From positions 1 through 27,731 of the forward strand of contig CAMJIC010000006.1 in NCBI GenBank assembly GCA_946405675.1: a DNA stretch of 27,731 bases, given 5' to 3'. The stretch is from an uncultured Clostridia bacterium. GTDB lineage: Bacteria; Bacillota; Clostridia; Lachnospirales; Lachnospiraceae. The position numbers and the translations under genes are program-made. The notes below the pieces were generated by a model. That model saw only the letters and a program-made list of their open reading frames with translations, had not been told where the DNA came from and ran no database searches. Below, piece after piece: positions 9,208 to 18,321 of the stretch. Numbering within the stretch: the stretch's first letter is position 1; every line of letters begins with the position of its first letter.

Positions 9208-9254
9208 GGCGCACCCACAGGCCGGTACGCTGGCAGGTGAGTGACTTGTGTAAC
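9208..9254. repeat. Half copy of repeat family A between murB and rapZ
   Basis: Starting right after the murB stop, this matches the right end of the element at 21718-21957 at about 38 of its last 44 bases, with small gaps, including CCACAGGCCG and GTGACTTGT. The mirror-image left half is missing. It fills almost the whole gap up to the rapZ ribosome binding site. Confidence 0.7.
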
Positions 9255-9274
9255 TTTGAGGAGGAAACTCTGGA

Positions 9275-10129
9275 ATGAGATTTGTGATCGTAACAGGGAT
9301 GTCCGGTTCAGGGAAGACCCAGGCACTGAAGATGCTGGAGGACATGGGATATTTCTGTGTGGACAATCTTCCTCTGGAACTGATCGGGAAGTTTGCTGAG
9401 CTTGCTGCCAACCCGGCGCAGGAGTACAGCAAGGTTGCGCTGGGGCTTGACGTGAGGACCCTTTATAAGGGGAGCGGAAGTGTTGCGCGTTTCCTTACGA
9501 TTATGGATGAGTTTGCGCATGAGACGCTCTTTCTGGACTGCGATGACGTCAATCTGATCCGGCGGTATAAGATGACCAGAAGGATGCACCCGCTGTCTCC
9601 GGGGGGCAGGATCTCGGATGGGATTGCTGCTGAGCGGAAATATCTGAAGCCTCTCAGGGACCGGGCAGACTATGTAATCGATACCAGCAGCCTTCTTCTT
9701 CGGCATCTTGCAGGGGAGCTGTCCCGGTTGTTTTCTGAGGATGCACAGGGCGGAACGATTTTCCTGTCCATCCTGTCATTCGGCTATAAGTATGGGATCC
9801 CCTCCGATGCGGACCTGGTATTTGATGTAAGATTTCTTCCGAATCCGTTTTATGTGGATGAACTTAAGCATAAGACGGGGAATGACCCTGAGGTACAGAA
9901 GTATGTCTGCCAGGGACAGGATGCGGATCAGTTCATGGAAAAGGTGACAGATCTCCTCATGTACCTGATCCCGAAATACCGGTCGGAGGGGAAGCGGCAG
10001 CTGATGATCTGTGTTGGATGCACCGGCGGAAAGCACAGGTCCGTCACGCTGGCAAACAGGCTGGGTGATTATTTTTCAAAGAGCCAGTGGCCGGTTTCCG
10101 TTCTGCACAGGGATATTGAAAGGCAGTAA
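9275..10129 (+). CDS. rapZ: RNase adapter / nucleotide-binding protein RapZ (YvcJ)
   Basis: RapZ-family proteins bind nucleotides through an N-terminal P-loop. In E. coli RapZ directs RNase E to a small RNA controlling amino-sugar synthesis; the Firmicute homologue YvcJ binds and hydrolyses nucleotides and its role is less clear. The 284 residues are full length: Walker A GMSGSGKT at 8-15, VDNLP at about 29-33, LRDRADYVIDTS in the middle, and the conserved C-terminal GCTGGKHRSVTLANRL and HRDIE. GAGGAGG at 9258-9264 sits about ten bases before ATG 9275. It lies between murB and whiA. The yvcK gene that separates rapZ and whiA in Bacillus is absent here. Confidence 0.95.
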   Translation: MRFVIVTGMSGSGKTQALKMLEDMGYFCVDNLPLELIGKFAELAANPAQEYSKVALGLDVRTLYKGSGSVARFLTIMDEFAHETLFLDCDDVNLIRRYKMTRRMHPLSPGGRISDGIAAERKYLKPLRDRADYVIDTSSLLLRHLAGELSRLFSEDAQGGTIFLSILSFGYKYGIPSDADLVFDVRFLPNPFYVDELKHKTGNDPEVQKYVCQGQDADQFMEKVTDLLMYLIPKYRSEGKRQLMICVGCTGGKHRSVTLANRLGDYFSKSQWPVSVLHRDIERQ

Positions 10130-10135
10130 AGGACT

Positions 10136-11086
10136 ATGTCTTTTTCATCCGGAGTAAAGGAAGAACTGGCGGCTGTGACAAGCCAGGCAAGGCATTGCAG
10201 GATCGCGCTGATCGCGGCGCTTTTTCATCTTTGCCCGTATCTCACGGCGAGGATGGCAGGGATTCGTACGGAGAATGCCTTTGCTCTGCAGGCGTTTGAG
10301 AATGAACTCAGGCGGGTTGGCCTTGCCGGTGTTGAGAGGATGTGTTCAGGGCGGGAAACCCTGGTCGTGGCCTGCGGGAAGGATACGGTGAAAACCTTCC
10401 TGGAGATGGTCAAGCTTGACCGTGCGATCCTTCCTGAGCAGCTTGGGGAGCAGGATGCGGGAGAACTGGTACGCATGCAGCGCCCTTCTCCTTTCCTGCT
10501 GCAGAAAACCTGCTGCCGGAGGGCGTTCCTGAGGGGGCTGTTCCTTGCGGCGGGCTCGGTCAGTGATCCATCGAAGAGCTACCACCTGGAGATCGCTCCC
10601 TTGTGCGAAGAGGATGCCCGGAATACGCAGGAGATTCTGTCTTCCATCGGTTTTGGCGCAAGGAGCACGCAGCGGAAGGGAAAACATGTCGTCTATATGA
10701 AAGAAGGCGAGCAGATTTCAGATTTCCTTGGTGCCATCGGAGCGACCCAAAGCATGATGAAGCTGGAGAATGCCAGGATCCTGAGGGATATCGCCGGCAA
10801 TATTAACCGTCAGGTCAATTTTGAAGCGGCAAACCTGAAAAAGACCGGGATTGCTTCACTCCGGCAGATTGAGGATATCGAACTGATCGAGGAGACGATG
10901 GGAATCCATTCCCTCCCGGAGAACCTGCAGGCGGCGGCCAGGCTCAGGATCGAGAATCCGGATAAGAGCCTGCAGGAACTCGCCATGGCCTGCGTCCCCC
11001 CGGTGGGAAGGAGTGGGATGAACCACAGGCTGCAGCGGATCAGGGAGATTGCTGACCGGATCCGCCAGGCTGAAGGAAGGAATTGA
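10136..11086 (+). CDS. whiA: DNA-binding protein WhiA
   Basis: WhiA is a conserved Gram-positive DNA-binding protein, a sporulation regulator in Streptomyces and linked to division and chromosome segregation in Bacillus. The 316 residues are of normal length and begin MSFSSGVKEELA as is typical. The degenerate LAGLIDADG-homing-endonuclease-like core is visible (CCRRAFLRGLFLAAGSVSDP, with YHLEI following). The C-terminal helix-turn-helix region reads RIENPDKSLQEL and GRSGMNHRLQRIREIA. ATG 10136 is six bases after the rapZ stop with AAAGGA spanning the junction, so the two are probably translated together. Confidence 0.95.
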   Translation: MSFSSGVKEELAAVTSQARHCRIALIAALFHLCPYLTARMAGIRTENAFALQAFENELRRVGLAGVERMCSGRETLVVACGKDTVKTFLEMVKLDRAILPEQLGEQDAGELVRMQRPSPFLLQKTCCRRAFLRGLFLAAGSVSDPSKSYHLEIAPLCEEDARNTQEILSSIGFGARSTQRKGKHVVYMKEGEQISDFLGAIGATQSMMKLENARILRDIAGNINRQVNFEAANLKKTGIASLRQIEDIELIEETMGIHSLPENLQAAARLRIENPDKSLQELAMACVPPVGRSGMNHRLQRIREIADRIRQAEGRN

Positions 11087-11089
11087 AAT

Positions 11090-12316
11090 ATGGCAGTGGC
11101 TTACTTTGTTTCTGTCACGCTTGCATTGTTTGCCGGAGCGCTTCCGGCACAGGTTCTGGGCCTTCTATGGGAGATGATCAGCAGTGGGATGGAGGTGGAG
11201 ATTCCATACATTGCGCTGCTCAGGCTCCTTGGGGCTGTGGGCGCGATCGCTGCGGTGATCGTGTCGGATAAAATCCGTGGATATATCCTGGCCAGGGACC
11301 TGATCGTCGGCGCGATCGCCCTTGAGGCTCTGTCACTGATCGGGTTCTCCATGTCCAGGGAATTCTGGAATCTTTGCGTCTGGATTACTGCGCTTGGTTT
11401 TTCCATGGGGCTTTGTTTTACCCTGATCTGTTACCTGCTCAGGGAAACCTATTCCAGGAAGACATGCCTTCTGTTTGCGCTGAGCCCGCTGGGGGTTTTG
11501 ACCGGATCATACCTTGTTTCCTTCATCCTGTCCCAGGGAAGGAGCTGGAAAACTGCCTGCCAGGTCCTTGCGATCCTTCAGATTGCCCTGTGCATGGTCA
11601 TCTTCTTCCTGCGGAGAACCCTTTTAAGGGATGTGGTACAGATGGTCAGGAAACGCCGGAAAGAGGCGAACATCCAAAGGCAGAGGCGCAGGGAAAGGCT
11701 GATCCGGGAGAAGGGGCAGGTCGATGAACGTTCGGAGGGAGCGTATCTGATCCGGCTGCTGTTCCTGTATGGAGCCTGTATCTTCTGCGGATTGCTCATC
11801 CTGTCAGCGATCCATCTGACGTACAGTGCGCAGGTCTCCCAGTCAGGCCTTCCGGCCAGGCTGGAGGACAGCGTCATGACGGTCTGCGCCGGGATGGCAC
11901 TGGGGCGCTTGGGGATTCATTTTCTGAAACGAAGTGCCGGATGGGCATGGGCAGCCGGGACGTGCGTGACGCTGGCTTTCCTGGCTGTGGCTTTTGTTGC
12001 TGCCTGGGCAGGACAAGGGGGCAGCATGGTGTTTTTTGCCATGCGCTTTGGGACCGGGCTTGGTGCCGGTATGATTTTCCCGAACCTGATCCAGACTGAG
12101 GACGAGCGTTTCGATGATGAAGCACAGACGGCAATGGCAGGGCTTCTTCCTGCCTTCTATCTGGGAACGGAGGCAGTGATCACACCTTTTGTGCAGTCGA
12201 TGTCCGGAGGAAGCAAGGTTGTGGTATGCGCGGCGGCGATGACCGCACTGGCAATATGCATGGGCGTCTTCCTCGCCTTCGCGTCAAAGCGGATTACCCG
12301 GGAAAAGGGGGGCTGA
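11090..12316 (+). CDS. MFS-like multi-helix membrane transporter
   Basis: A 408-residue integral membrane protein with about twelve hydrophobic stretches, split by a charged cytoplasmic loop (VRKRRKEANIQRQRRRERLIREK, roughly residues 185-210) into two groups of six. This is the layout of major facilitator proteins. No substrate-specific motif is recognisable; the loop between helices 2 and 3 (SDKIRGYILARD) is only a weak match to the MFS signature. ATG 11090 follows the whiA stop by three bases, with AAGGAAGG upstream, and its own stop touches the next start codon. Transport function is inferred from topology; the substrate is unknown. Confidence 0.75.
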   Translation: MAVAYFVSVTLALFAGALPAQVLGLLWEMISSGMEVEIPYIALLRLLGAVGAIAAVIVSDKIRGYILARDLIVGAIALEALSLIGFSMSREFWNLCVWITALGFSMGLCFTLICYLLRETYSRKTCLLFALSPLGVLTGSYLVSFILSQGRSWKTACQVLAILQIALCMVIFFLRRTLLRDVVQMVRKRRKEANIQRQRRRERLIREKGQVDERSEGAYLIRLLFLYGACIFCGLLILSAIHLTYSAQVSQSGLPARLEDSVMTVCAGMALGRLGIHFLKRSAGWAWAAGTCVTLAFLAVAFVAAWAGQGGSMVFFAMRFGTGLGAGMIFPNLIQTEDERFDDEAQTAMAGLLPAFYLGTEAVITPFVQSMSGGSKVVVCAAAMTALAICMGVFLAFASKRITREKGG

Positions 12317-13006
12317 ATGGACAATTATATCATCACTATCTCAAGGAGATTTGCGAGTAAGGGGCATGAGATTGCCGGTCTTGTTGGAAGCATGCTTGAG
12401 ATCCCTGTATATGACCGCAGCCAGGTGGAGGCCAGAGTGCAGACCCTCCAGGATCTGGAACGGCCCTATGAGGGAAGGGGACAGGTGCCGGAGCGGTTCC
12501 ATGAGGAAGAGGAAAAGGAGCGTGACGCCGGGAAAGAGCGGATGAAAGCGGAATCCGGCGGGAGGATCCGGTGGAAGGGATTCCTGAGGCGCGAAGCCAA
12601 TCCGGAACAAAAGGATGAGGCTTTGCTGGAATTTGAGCGTCAGAGTGCCGTGATCCGTTCGATTGCCGAGGAAGGACCGTGTATCATTCTGGGACGCTGC
12701 GCAGATCAGATTTTTGAAAACCATCCCAGGGCTTTGCACATATTCATCTATGCATCCGTTGAGGAGAGAACCCGCAACATCATGCAGATGCTCCATACCG
12801 ATGAGGAATCGGCCAAAGCACTGCTCCTGAATGAGGACAGGGCGCGTGATGCGTACCGGAGGAGGTTTTCCGCCCATCCGGAAGACGAGCTGTCGGGGCG
12901 GCACATTCTGATCGACTCCGGAAAGCTGGGGGTTGCATTGTGCGCCGATCTTCTGGTACGCTCAGCGAGAGAACTGTTCCTGGATGAGAGACACATGGAT
13001 CAATGA
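12317..13006 (+). CDS. Cytidylate kinase-like family protein with altered P-loop
   Basis: The 229 residues match the cytidylate-kinase-like family: an N-terminal IITISRRFASKGHEIAGLVGSML followed by IPVYD, a central CIILGRCADQIFENHPRALHIFIYAS, an Arg-rich lid (RARDAYRRRF) and a C-terminal ILIDSGKLGVALCADLL. In relatives the first glycine-rich loop usually reads like REYGSGGREI; here it is RRFASKGHEI, so nucleotide binding may be changed or lost. An acidic/basic insert of about 50 residues (near 50-100) follows the first domain. ATG 12317 directly abuts the TGA of the transporter gene, implying coupled translation. Substrate and activity are not known. Confidence 0.8.
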   Translation: MDNYIITISRRFASKGHEIAGLVGSMLEIPVYDRSQVEARVQTLQDLERPYEGRGQVPERFHEEEEKERDAGKERMKAESGGRIRWKGFLRREANPEQKDEALLEFERQSAVIRSIAEEGPCIILGRCADQIFENHPRALHIFIYASVEERTRNIMQMLHTDEESAKALLLNEDRARDAYRRRFSAHPEDELSGRHILIDSGKLGVALCADLLVRSARELFLDERHMDQ

Positions 13007-13038
13007 CATGGATGCCTGGTACGAGCTGAATAGAGAGG

Positions 13039-13070
13039 GTAACTGTTCAGAACAGGTTCTGAACAGTTAC
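13039..13070. repeat. 32-bp family B palindrome upstream of nrdR
   Basis: Identical to 5643-5674: perfect 15-bp arms (GTAACTGTTCAGAAC and its complement) around AG. It lies 15 bases before the nrdR start, next to the ribosome binding site AGAGAGGAAA. In mRNA it would form a strong hairpin that could affect nrdR translation or separate it from the upstream operon. No T-run follows, so it is not a standard terminator. Confidence 0.85.
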
Positions 13071-13085
13071 TAGAGAGGAAACATT

Positions 13086-13538
13086 ATGAGATGCCCATTC
13101 TGCGGAAATGAAGACACCCGGGTCACTGACTCAAGGCCGGTGGAGGAGACGAATTCAATCCGGCGCAGGAGGCAGTGTGACCACTGCGGGAAGCGTTTTA
13201 CGACCTATGAGAAGATTGAAGCCATCCCCCTTGCGGTGATTAAAAAAGACAGCACACGGCAGCAGTATGACCGCAGCAAAATCGAATCCGGCGTCATGCG
13301 TGCCTGTTACAAAAGACCGGTTCCGATTGCTGATATCGAATCCATGATCGACCGGATCGAGGCGGATATTTACGGCCGGAGGACATCCGAGGTGAAAAGT
13401 TCTGAGATCGGGGAGATGATCATGCTCAGGCTCAAGGACCTGGATCCGGTTGCCTATGTCCGGTTTGCCTCTGTTTACCGGGAATTCAAGGACGTGGGAA
13501 CCTTTATGGATGAACTGAAGTCATTGATCAGCAATTAA
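13086..13538 (+). CDS. nrdR: Transcriptional repressor NrdR
   Basis: NrdR represses ribonucleotide reductase genes in response to ATP/dATP. The 150 residues are exactly typical. A zinc ribbon has Cys3, Cys6, Cys31 and Cys34 with the signature RPVEETNSIRRRRQC. An ATP-cone follows (AVIKKDSTRQQYDRSKIESGVMRAC through SSEIGEMIMLRLKDLDPVAYVRFASVYREFKD). GAGAGGAAAC precedes ATG 13086. No ribonucleotide reductase gene lies in the window, so its targets are elsewhere. The next gene follows after 22 bases and may be co-transcribed. Confidence 0.97.
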   Translation: MRCPFCGNEDTRVTDSRPVEETNSIRRRRQCDHCGKRFTTYEKIEAIPLAVIKKDSTRQQYDRSKIESGVMRACYKRPVPIADIESMIDRIEADIYGRRTSEVKSSEIGEMIMLRLKDLDPVAYVRFASVYREFKDVGTFMDELKSLISN

Positions 13539-13560
13539 TGCTTATGGGAAAGGGGCAACC

Positions 13561-16500
13561 GTGCGAAGACGCCTGGAACAGCTTTTGAATGAGACATTTG
13601 AATATGATGCGCCGCGGCTTCAGATCCAGCCGGCTCAGGTGAAAGCCCAGGCACAAGGCGGCGGGATTCTCCGGGGTTCCTTTTCCATTTCTCATCCGGA
13701 AGGGAAAAGGTGCCGTGGGTTTGTATATGTATCCAACCCCCGTGTCTATGTGGAGACGGCTGATTTCTACAGTCCGAAATCGGAGATCCGTTATCATGCA
13801 GACCTGACAGGGCTTGCGCCCGGCCAGAAAGCAGAAGGAGCCTTCATCATCTGCAGTGAGCTTGGCGAGGAGGCCATTCCGTTTTGTTTCCTTGTCCCGG
13901 AGGAGGAGCCTTGCGAAAAATCCATAGGGATCGATGAACTGACCAGCCTGGCGCAGACAGACCTGGGGGCTGCGGCAGAAGCATTTGCGTCAGAAGAGTT
14001 CGGAAAATCCATGGAGCAGGAAGGCTGCGAGGCATTGACCCTGTGGAAGAGCCTGCAGACGGAAACGGAACCGAAGCATGCCCTGGAACAGTTTCTGATC
14101 GCATCCCAGAAGAAGGAGATGATCGAGCTTACCCTTTCCAGGGAGTCGCAGAGGATCGTGAATCCGGAAGGCACGGTTCTGGAAGAGATCACGCTTTCCA
14201 GGAACACATGGGGCTACATGGAGATCGGGATCTCCTCGGATGCCCGCTTTCTGCGTGTTGACAAGAAGCAGGTCACGACCGAGGAATTCATCGGTTCAAC
14301 CTGGCCGCTCCGTTATATTGTGGACGCCAATTTTCTTCACGCGGGCCGAAACTTCGGGCGGATCACGATCCATACCTGTTACCAGACCCTCTCCTTTGAG
14401 CTGTGCGTGGAGGTGAAGGGGGACACGGATCTGAGGGCGCACCGGGTTCGGAATGTCATGATCAGGAAGGCGGTCTGCCTCTACCTGGATTACCGGCTTG
14501 GCCGGATTGACCTGCATCAGTGGACGGAACGTACCCAGAGCGTGATCGAAAGCTACAGGCGTTCCGGCGGGAAAAGCCTTCTGGCAGACCTGCTGGAGGT
14601 GTTCGTGCTGCAGGCGGAGGGGAAGCATGCCCAGGCGGAAAAGCTGCTGCATCAGGTTGAGCAGAGCCCCAGGATCCTGGAGGATGCCAACGCGCAGGCA
14701 GCATGGCTGTATCTTTCCACGTTTTTCTCAAGAGGGGAGGACTACCGGATACAGGTGCGGGAACAGATGAGGGAGCTTTCCCTGAAATACCGCTCCTCAT
14801 GGCTGATCCGATGGCTGACCTTGTATCTGCTTGAGGATGGGGCGAAAGAGGATGCAGGCAAGCTGGAGATGATCCTTGGCTATGTCGGGCAGTTCCATGC
14901 CAGCCCGATCCTCCTGCTTGAGGGCGTACAGATTATCCGGAAGAATCCCTTCCTGCTGCATGAATGGACATCCGGCGCGCGCATGCTCATGAACTGGGCT
15001 GTGAAGGAGCATGTGCTGGATGAGCGCATGATCCTCCACAGCATGAACCTGATCCGCCGCCGCGGCGGATTTGATCCCGTCACCTTCCGCATGCTCGGAA
15101 AGTGCTACGAACAGACGCGCATGGATGATGTGCTGGCTGTTCAGGTGCAGATGGCGATCGATGGACAGAAGCAGGAAGAAAAGTACTTCCCGCTTTATCA
15201 GGCTGCTGTTGCGCGGGATCTGAAAATTACCGGTCTGTATGAGTATTACATGCAGACGATGAGTGAGGTGCGCATCGAACAGATGCCACAGGTCATTCGC
15301 CGGTATTTTGTCATGAATGAGCGCATGGACTGGCGCAGGAAGGCTCGCATTTACCGGAACCTTTCCGATTCGGAGGACAGTATTCCGCAGATTTTTTCCG
15401 CGATGCGTCCCGGGATGGAGAAGTTCCTGACGGACCAGATCCAGATGGGACGGATTAATGATGACCTGTCAGTGCTGATCTCCCGCTATCTGACCCGCAG
15501 GCTGGTCACGGCACAGCTGGGCAGAAAGCTGATCCAGCTGCTCTTCACCTTTGAGGTAGACTGCCTGAGCCCGGATATGAAGCGCGTCATTGTGTGCGAT
15601 GTGCGAAGGAGCCGGGAATACGTGACGCCGATCGAAAATCATACAGCACAGGTACAGATCTATTCTGAGCAGTCACGGATTCTTCTGGAGGATGGTCAGG
15701 GAAGGCGTTATGCTTCCACGGATCTTTACATGGCGCGCCATGTGATGAATGATACATCCATCATGGACCTGTGCACCCAGGCCGTACCGGATGATCCCCA
15801 TCTGGTGATGTTCTTTACGTTGAATTCGCGTTCCGGGCAGCCGGTCACGCATGCAACCCTGAAGTATTATCTGGAGGCGGTACAGATGTCGGTCTTTTCC
15901 GATAGCTATCGCCTTAAGCTTCAGACATGGCTTCTGGATTATTATGCGCAGAATCCTCAGGAGGAGACACTGCCAGGGTTTTTGCGTGAGATGGATCTGG
16001 AAACGTATGTCAGTATCGACCGGGTCCGACTCCTGACGCTCCTGGCGCAGGACGGCAGGTATGAAAAGGCATGGATGATCCTTGAAAAGTATGGGACAGA
16101 GGGTGTGGACCTGAATCAGCTGATGCGGATCCTGTCCCAGATGGTGATCATCAGGGAGTTTGAAGAGGACAGAAAACTGCTCGGGTACTGTGCGCAGCTG
16201 TTCATGGCGGGAAAGGTGGAAGAGCATATCCTCATTTACCTGTTGATGTATTACGAAGGCCCCATAGAGAGCATGAAAAATCTCTGGAGTGCCGGGCGGG
16301 AGTATGGGCTTGAGACGATTAACCTGGAAAAGAAGATCCTGAGCCTGATCATTTTTATGCATCAGGGAAGCGAGAACAGTGAGCAGATCTACCGTTCTTA
16401 CCGGAGGTCTTTGGGGAGCAGAAGGATCTGCCAGGCTTATGTGATCCTTCGATGTTATGAATACCTGGTGAAAGGCAGTCCCGTTTCAGACGTGGTCTTT

Positions 16501-17097
16501 GACGATTGCCTGATCGATTATGAGAAGGGAGGGAAACTGCCGGATTGCTGCGCGCTTGCGCTCCTTCAGTACCTCAGCCGCCAGACGGAATATCCAAAGG
16601 AGGTGCGGGAAGCAGCGGTTACGCTGTTAAGGAAATATTCCGAGCAGGGAATCCGGTTTGCTTTCTTCACCAGGTTTCCTTACGACATGCGCCAGTCGCT
16701 GGGATGTGAGGACCGGGTGTTTTGTGAGGCTGTCGCCAGCCCGAAGAGTACGGTCAGGCTGTTTTACCGGACCCGGTATGAGAATGAGCCTTTCACGGAG
16801 ATCACGATGAAGGATGTTTTTGAGGGGATCCGAGTGAAGGAATTCGTTCTCTTCGAAGGAGAACAGCTGGAGTGCTATACGGAGGAGACAAAGGAAAACG
16901 GTGAGACAGTCGTCAGCGCCCACAGGATCCTGAGAGCGGCAGCAGTGCCCGGCGAGCTTAGGAACAGCCGCTATGGGAGGCTGGCGCAGATGGCCCGGTA
17001 TCTGGGGTCAGGGAATGAGAAAGCGTTTCAGGATGAGCTGAAGGAATACAGGCAGCTTGACAGCCTGACGAAGGAGATATTCCTGCTGATGGAATAA
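13561..17097 (+). CDS. Large beta-domain plus helical-repeat protein, DUF5717-like
   Basis: A 1178-residue protein without signal peptide or membrane segment. It resembles, from memory, the family called DUF5717 in Lachnospiraceae; no function is established. Visible layout: a beta-rich N-terminal domain (about 30-120), a second Ig-like beta domain (about 190-290, including NTWGYMEIGISSDARFLRVDKKQVTTEEF), a long helical-repeat region (about 295-950, TPR-like in character) and a C-terminal domain (about 1000-1178) ending near NSRYGRLAQMARYL. The GTG start at 13561 is chosen because AAGGGG lies six bases before it. The following genes are a possible actin-fold protein and a helical-repeat protein, suggesting a shared cytoplasmic complex. 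Confidence 0.8.
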   Translation: MRRRLEQLLNETFEYDAPRLQIQPAQVKAQAQGGGILRGSFSISHPEGKRCRGFVYVSNPRVYVETADFYSPKSEIRYHADLTGLAPGQKAEGAFIICSELGEEAIPFCFLVPEEEPCEKSIGIDELTSLAQTDLGAAAEAFASEEFGKSMEQEGCEALTLWKSLQTETEPKHALEQFLIASQKKEMIELTLSRESQRIVNPEGTVLEEITLSRNTWGYMEIGISSDARFLRVDKKQVTTEEFIGSTWPLRYIVDANFLHAGRNFGRITIHTCYQTLSFELCVEVKGDTDLRAHRVRNVMIRKAVCLYLDYRLGRIDLHQWTERTQSVIESYRRSGGKSLLADLLEVFVLQAEGKHAQAEKLLHQVEQSPRILEDANAQAAWLYLSTFFSRGEDYRIQVREQMRELSLKYRSSWLIRWLTLYLLEDGAKEDAGKLEMILGYVGQFHASPILLLEGVQIIRKNPFLLHEWTSGARMLMNWAVKEHVLDERMILHSMNLIRRRGGFDPVTFRMLGKCYEQTRMDDVLAVQVQMAIDGQKQEEKYFPLYQAAVARDLKITGLYEYYMQTMSEVRIEQMPQVIRRYFVMNERMDWRRKARIYRNLSDSEDSIPQIFSAMRPGMEKFLTDQIQMGRINDDLSVLISRYLTRRLVTAQLGRKLIQLLFTFEVDCLSPDMKRVIVCDVRRSREYVTPIENHTAQVQIYSEQSRILLEDGQGRRYASTDLYMARHVMNDTSIMDLCTQAVPDDPHLVMFFTLNSRSGQPVTHATLKYYLEAVQMSVFSDSYRLKLQTWLLDYYAQNPQEETLPGFLREMDLETYVSIDRVRLLTLLAQDGRYEKAWMILEKYGTEGVDLNQLMRILSQMVIIREFEEDRKLLGYCAQLFMAGKVEEHILIYLLMYYEGPIESMKNLWSAGREYGLETINLEKKILSLIIFMHQGSENSEQIYRSYRRSLGSRRICQAYVILRCYEYLVKGSPVSDVVFDDCLIDYEKGGKLPDCCALALLQYLSRQTEYPKEVREAAVTLLRKYSEQGIRFAFFTRFPYDMRQSLGCEDRVFCEAVASPKSTVRLFYRTRYENEPFTEITMKDVFEGIRVKEFVLFEGEQLECYTEETKENGETVVSAHRILRAAAVPGELRNSRYGRLAQMARYLGSGNEKAFQDELKEYRQLDSLTKEIFLLME

Positions 17098-17157
17098 GGA
17101 TCTGTCTCCTGATCATTGGGTCACTGCACTGGATGGAGGTAAGCGGAGCGGTTAATC

Positions 17158-18321
17158 ATGGAAGACCAAAAAAGTATACTGATCGGAATACAGATGTCCG
17201 CGGAAGGAGCCCAGATCACCTGGTATCACACAACCCTGAAGGAACCCCAGACACTGTCCTTGCCCGGTGAGGGGGAGGACGGCCTGATGAGTGTGCCTTC
17301 CGAGGCATGGAAGGGCGCTATGCGGGGAGGAAGATTCGGAACGCAGGCGCTCGGCCGGTTTTTGTCAAGAATGATCGATATGGTACCCGGGGAAAAGGAG
17401 ATGAGGGATCTTCGGATCGCTGTCACGGTGCCCAGCCTGACACAAAGCCTGGGAGACCATGTGGTTGCAGCCCTGGAAAGCATTGGGATCGGGCGAAGGG
17501 ACATTTTTCTCCAGGATTGGAGGACAAGCTTTTATTATTATGTCATCAGCATGCGCAGGGAGCTGTGGAGCGGGGACGTTGCTTTCCTGCGCCTTAGAAA
17601 CCAGCAGATCGTCGGAAGCATCCTGCATATTGACCGGTCCGTAAAGCCGGGAGCGGCTTCGATCATGGAAATCGCTTCTGCGGATGTCAGTGAACGTGCC
17701 AGGGGCAGCATGCCGAAAGAGGACTGGGACAAGGAACGCGACAGGCGGCTGTATGAGCTTTTAGGCAAGCTGTTTGAGCGCCGCACCGTCACGACAAGCT
17801 ATCTGTATGGCAATTATTTTGACAGAAGCTGGGCACCCCGTTCATTCCAGTACCTGACCTTCCGGAGGCATGCGTTCCAGGGACAGAATCTGTTTTCAAA
17901 AGGGGCCTGCTATTGCGTGATGGGAAGGCTTGGCTATGTGAAGATGCCGGATCTTCTGTTCATGGGAGTGGATCAGATCAGTGAGGACATCGGCATCCGG
18001 GTGCGGGTGCGCGGCAAGGAGCAGTATCAGGTTCTGATCCCTGCCGGCCTGAACTGGTATGAAGCACATTGCCAGCTGGATGTGATCCCGGATCAGGAGG
18101 AAAGCGTGACGATACTGACCACGCCTGCTGACGGCGGGGAGACGGTTGCGCATGTCCTGCGGCTGGATCATTTCCCGGAGAGGGAGAATCGTGCCACAAG
18201 GCTGCGGCTGACCGTGTATTTCACTGCGCAGAACAGGTGTGAGATAGAAGTGGAGGACCTGGGGTTCGGCGGCTTCCATCCGTCGACCGGAAGGGTCTGG
18301 AAGAGACAGGTGATCCTATGA
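17158..18321 (+). CDS. DUF5716-like protein, possible degenerate actin/Hsp70-fold
   Basis: A soluble 387-residue protein resembling the family I know as DUF5716. The N-terminus (ILIGIQMSAEGAQITWYHTTLKEPQTLSL) has the rhythm of an actin/Hsp70 nucleotide-binding strand pair, in which relatives would read GIDL or similar. Here the acidic residue is Gln, so ATP hydrolysis is doubtful. A following stretch (IAVTVPSLTQSLGDHVVAALESIGI) also fits that fold, as in Hsp70-like proteins where a protein-folding core follows. The C-terminal 120 residues are beta-rich and could bind a partner. ATG 17158 is preceded by GGAGCGG; a stronger GGAGGT lies further away. It overlaps the next gene by four bases (ATGA), so the two are coupled. 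Fold assignment is inference. Confidence 0.7.
   Translation: MEDQKSILIGIQMSAEGAQITWYHTTLKEPQTLSLPGEGEDGLMSVPSEAWKGAMRGGRFGTQALGRFLSRMIDMVPGEKEMRDLRIAVTVPSLTQSLGDHVVAALESIGIGRRDIFLQDWRTSFYYYVISMRRELWSGDVAFLRLRNQQIVGSILHIDRSVKPGAASIMEIASADVSERARGSMPKEDWDKERDRRLYELLGKLFERRTVTTSYLYGNYFDRSWAPRSFQYLTFRRHAFQGQNLFSKGACYCVMGRLGYVKMPDLLFMGVDQISEDIGIRVRVRGKEQYQVLIPAGLNWYEAHCQLDVIPDQEESVTILTTPADGGETVAHVLRLDHFPERENRATRLRLTVYFTAQNRCEIEVEDLGFGGFHPSTGRVWKRQVIL

Noticed and set aside
13051..13060. Family B core GAAC-AG-GTTC as a LexA/DinR SOS box
   Set aside because: The Gram-positive SOS box has GAAC and GTTC separated by four bases; here the gap is two, and the surrounding bases are a longer palindrome found upstream of non-SOS genes.
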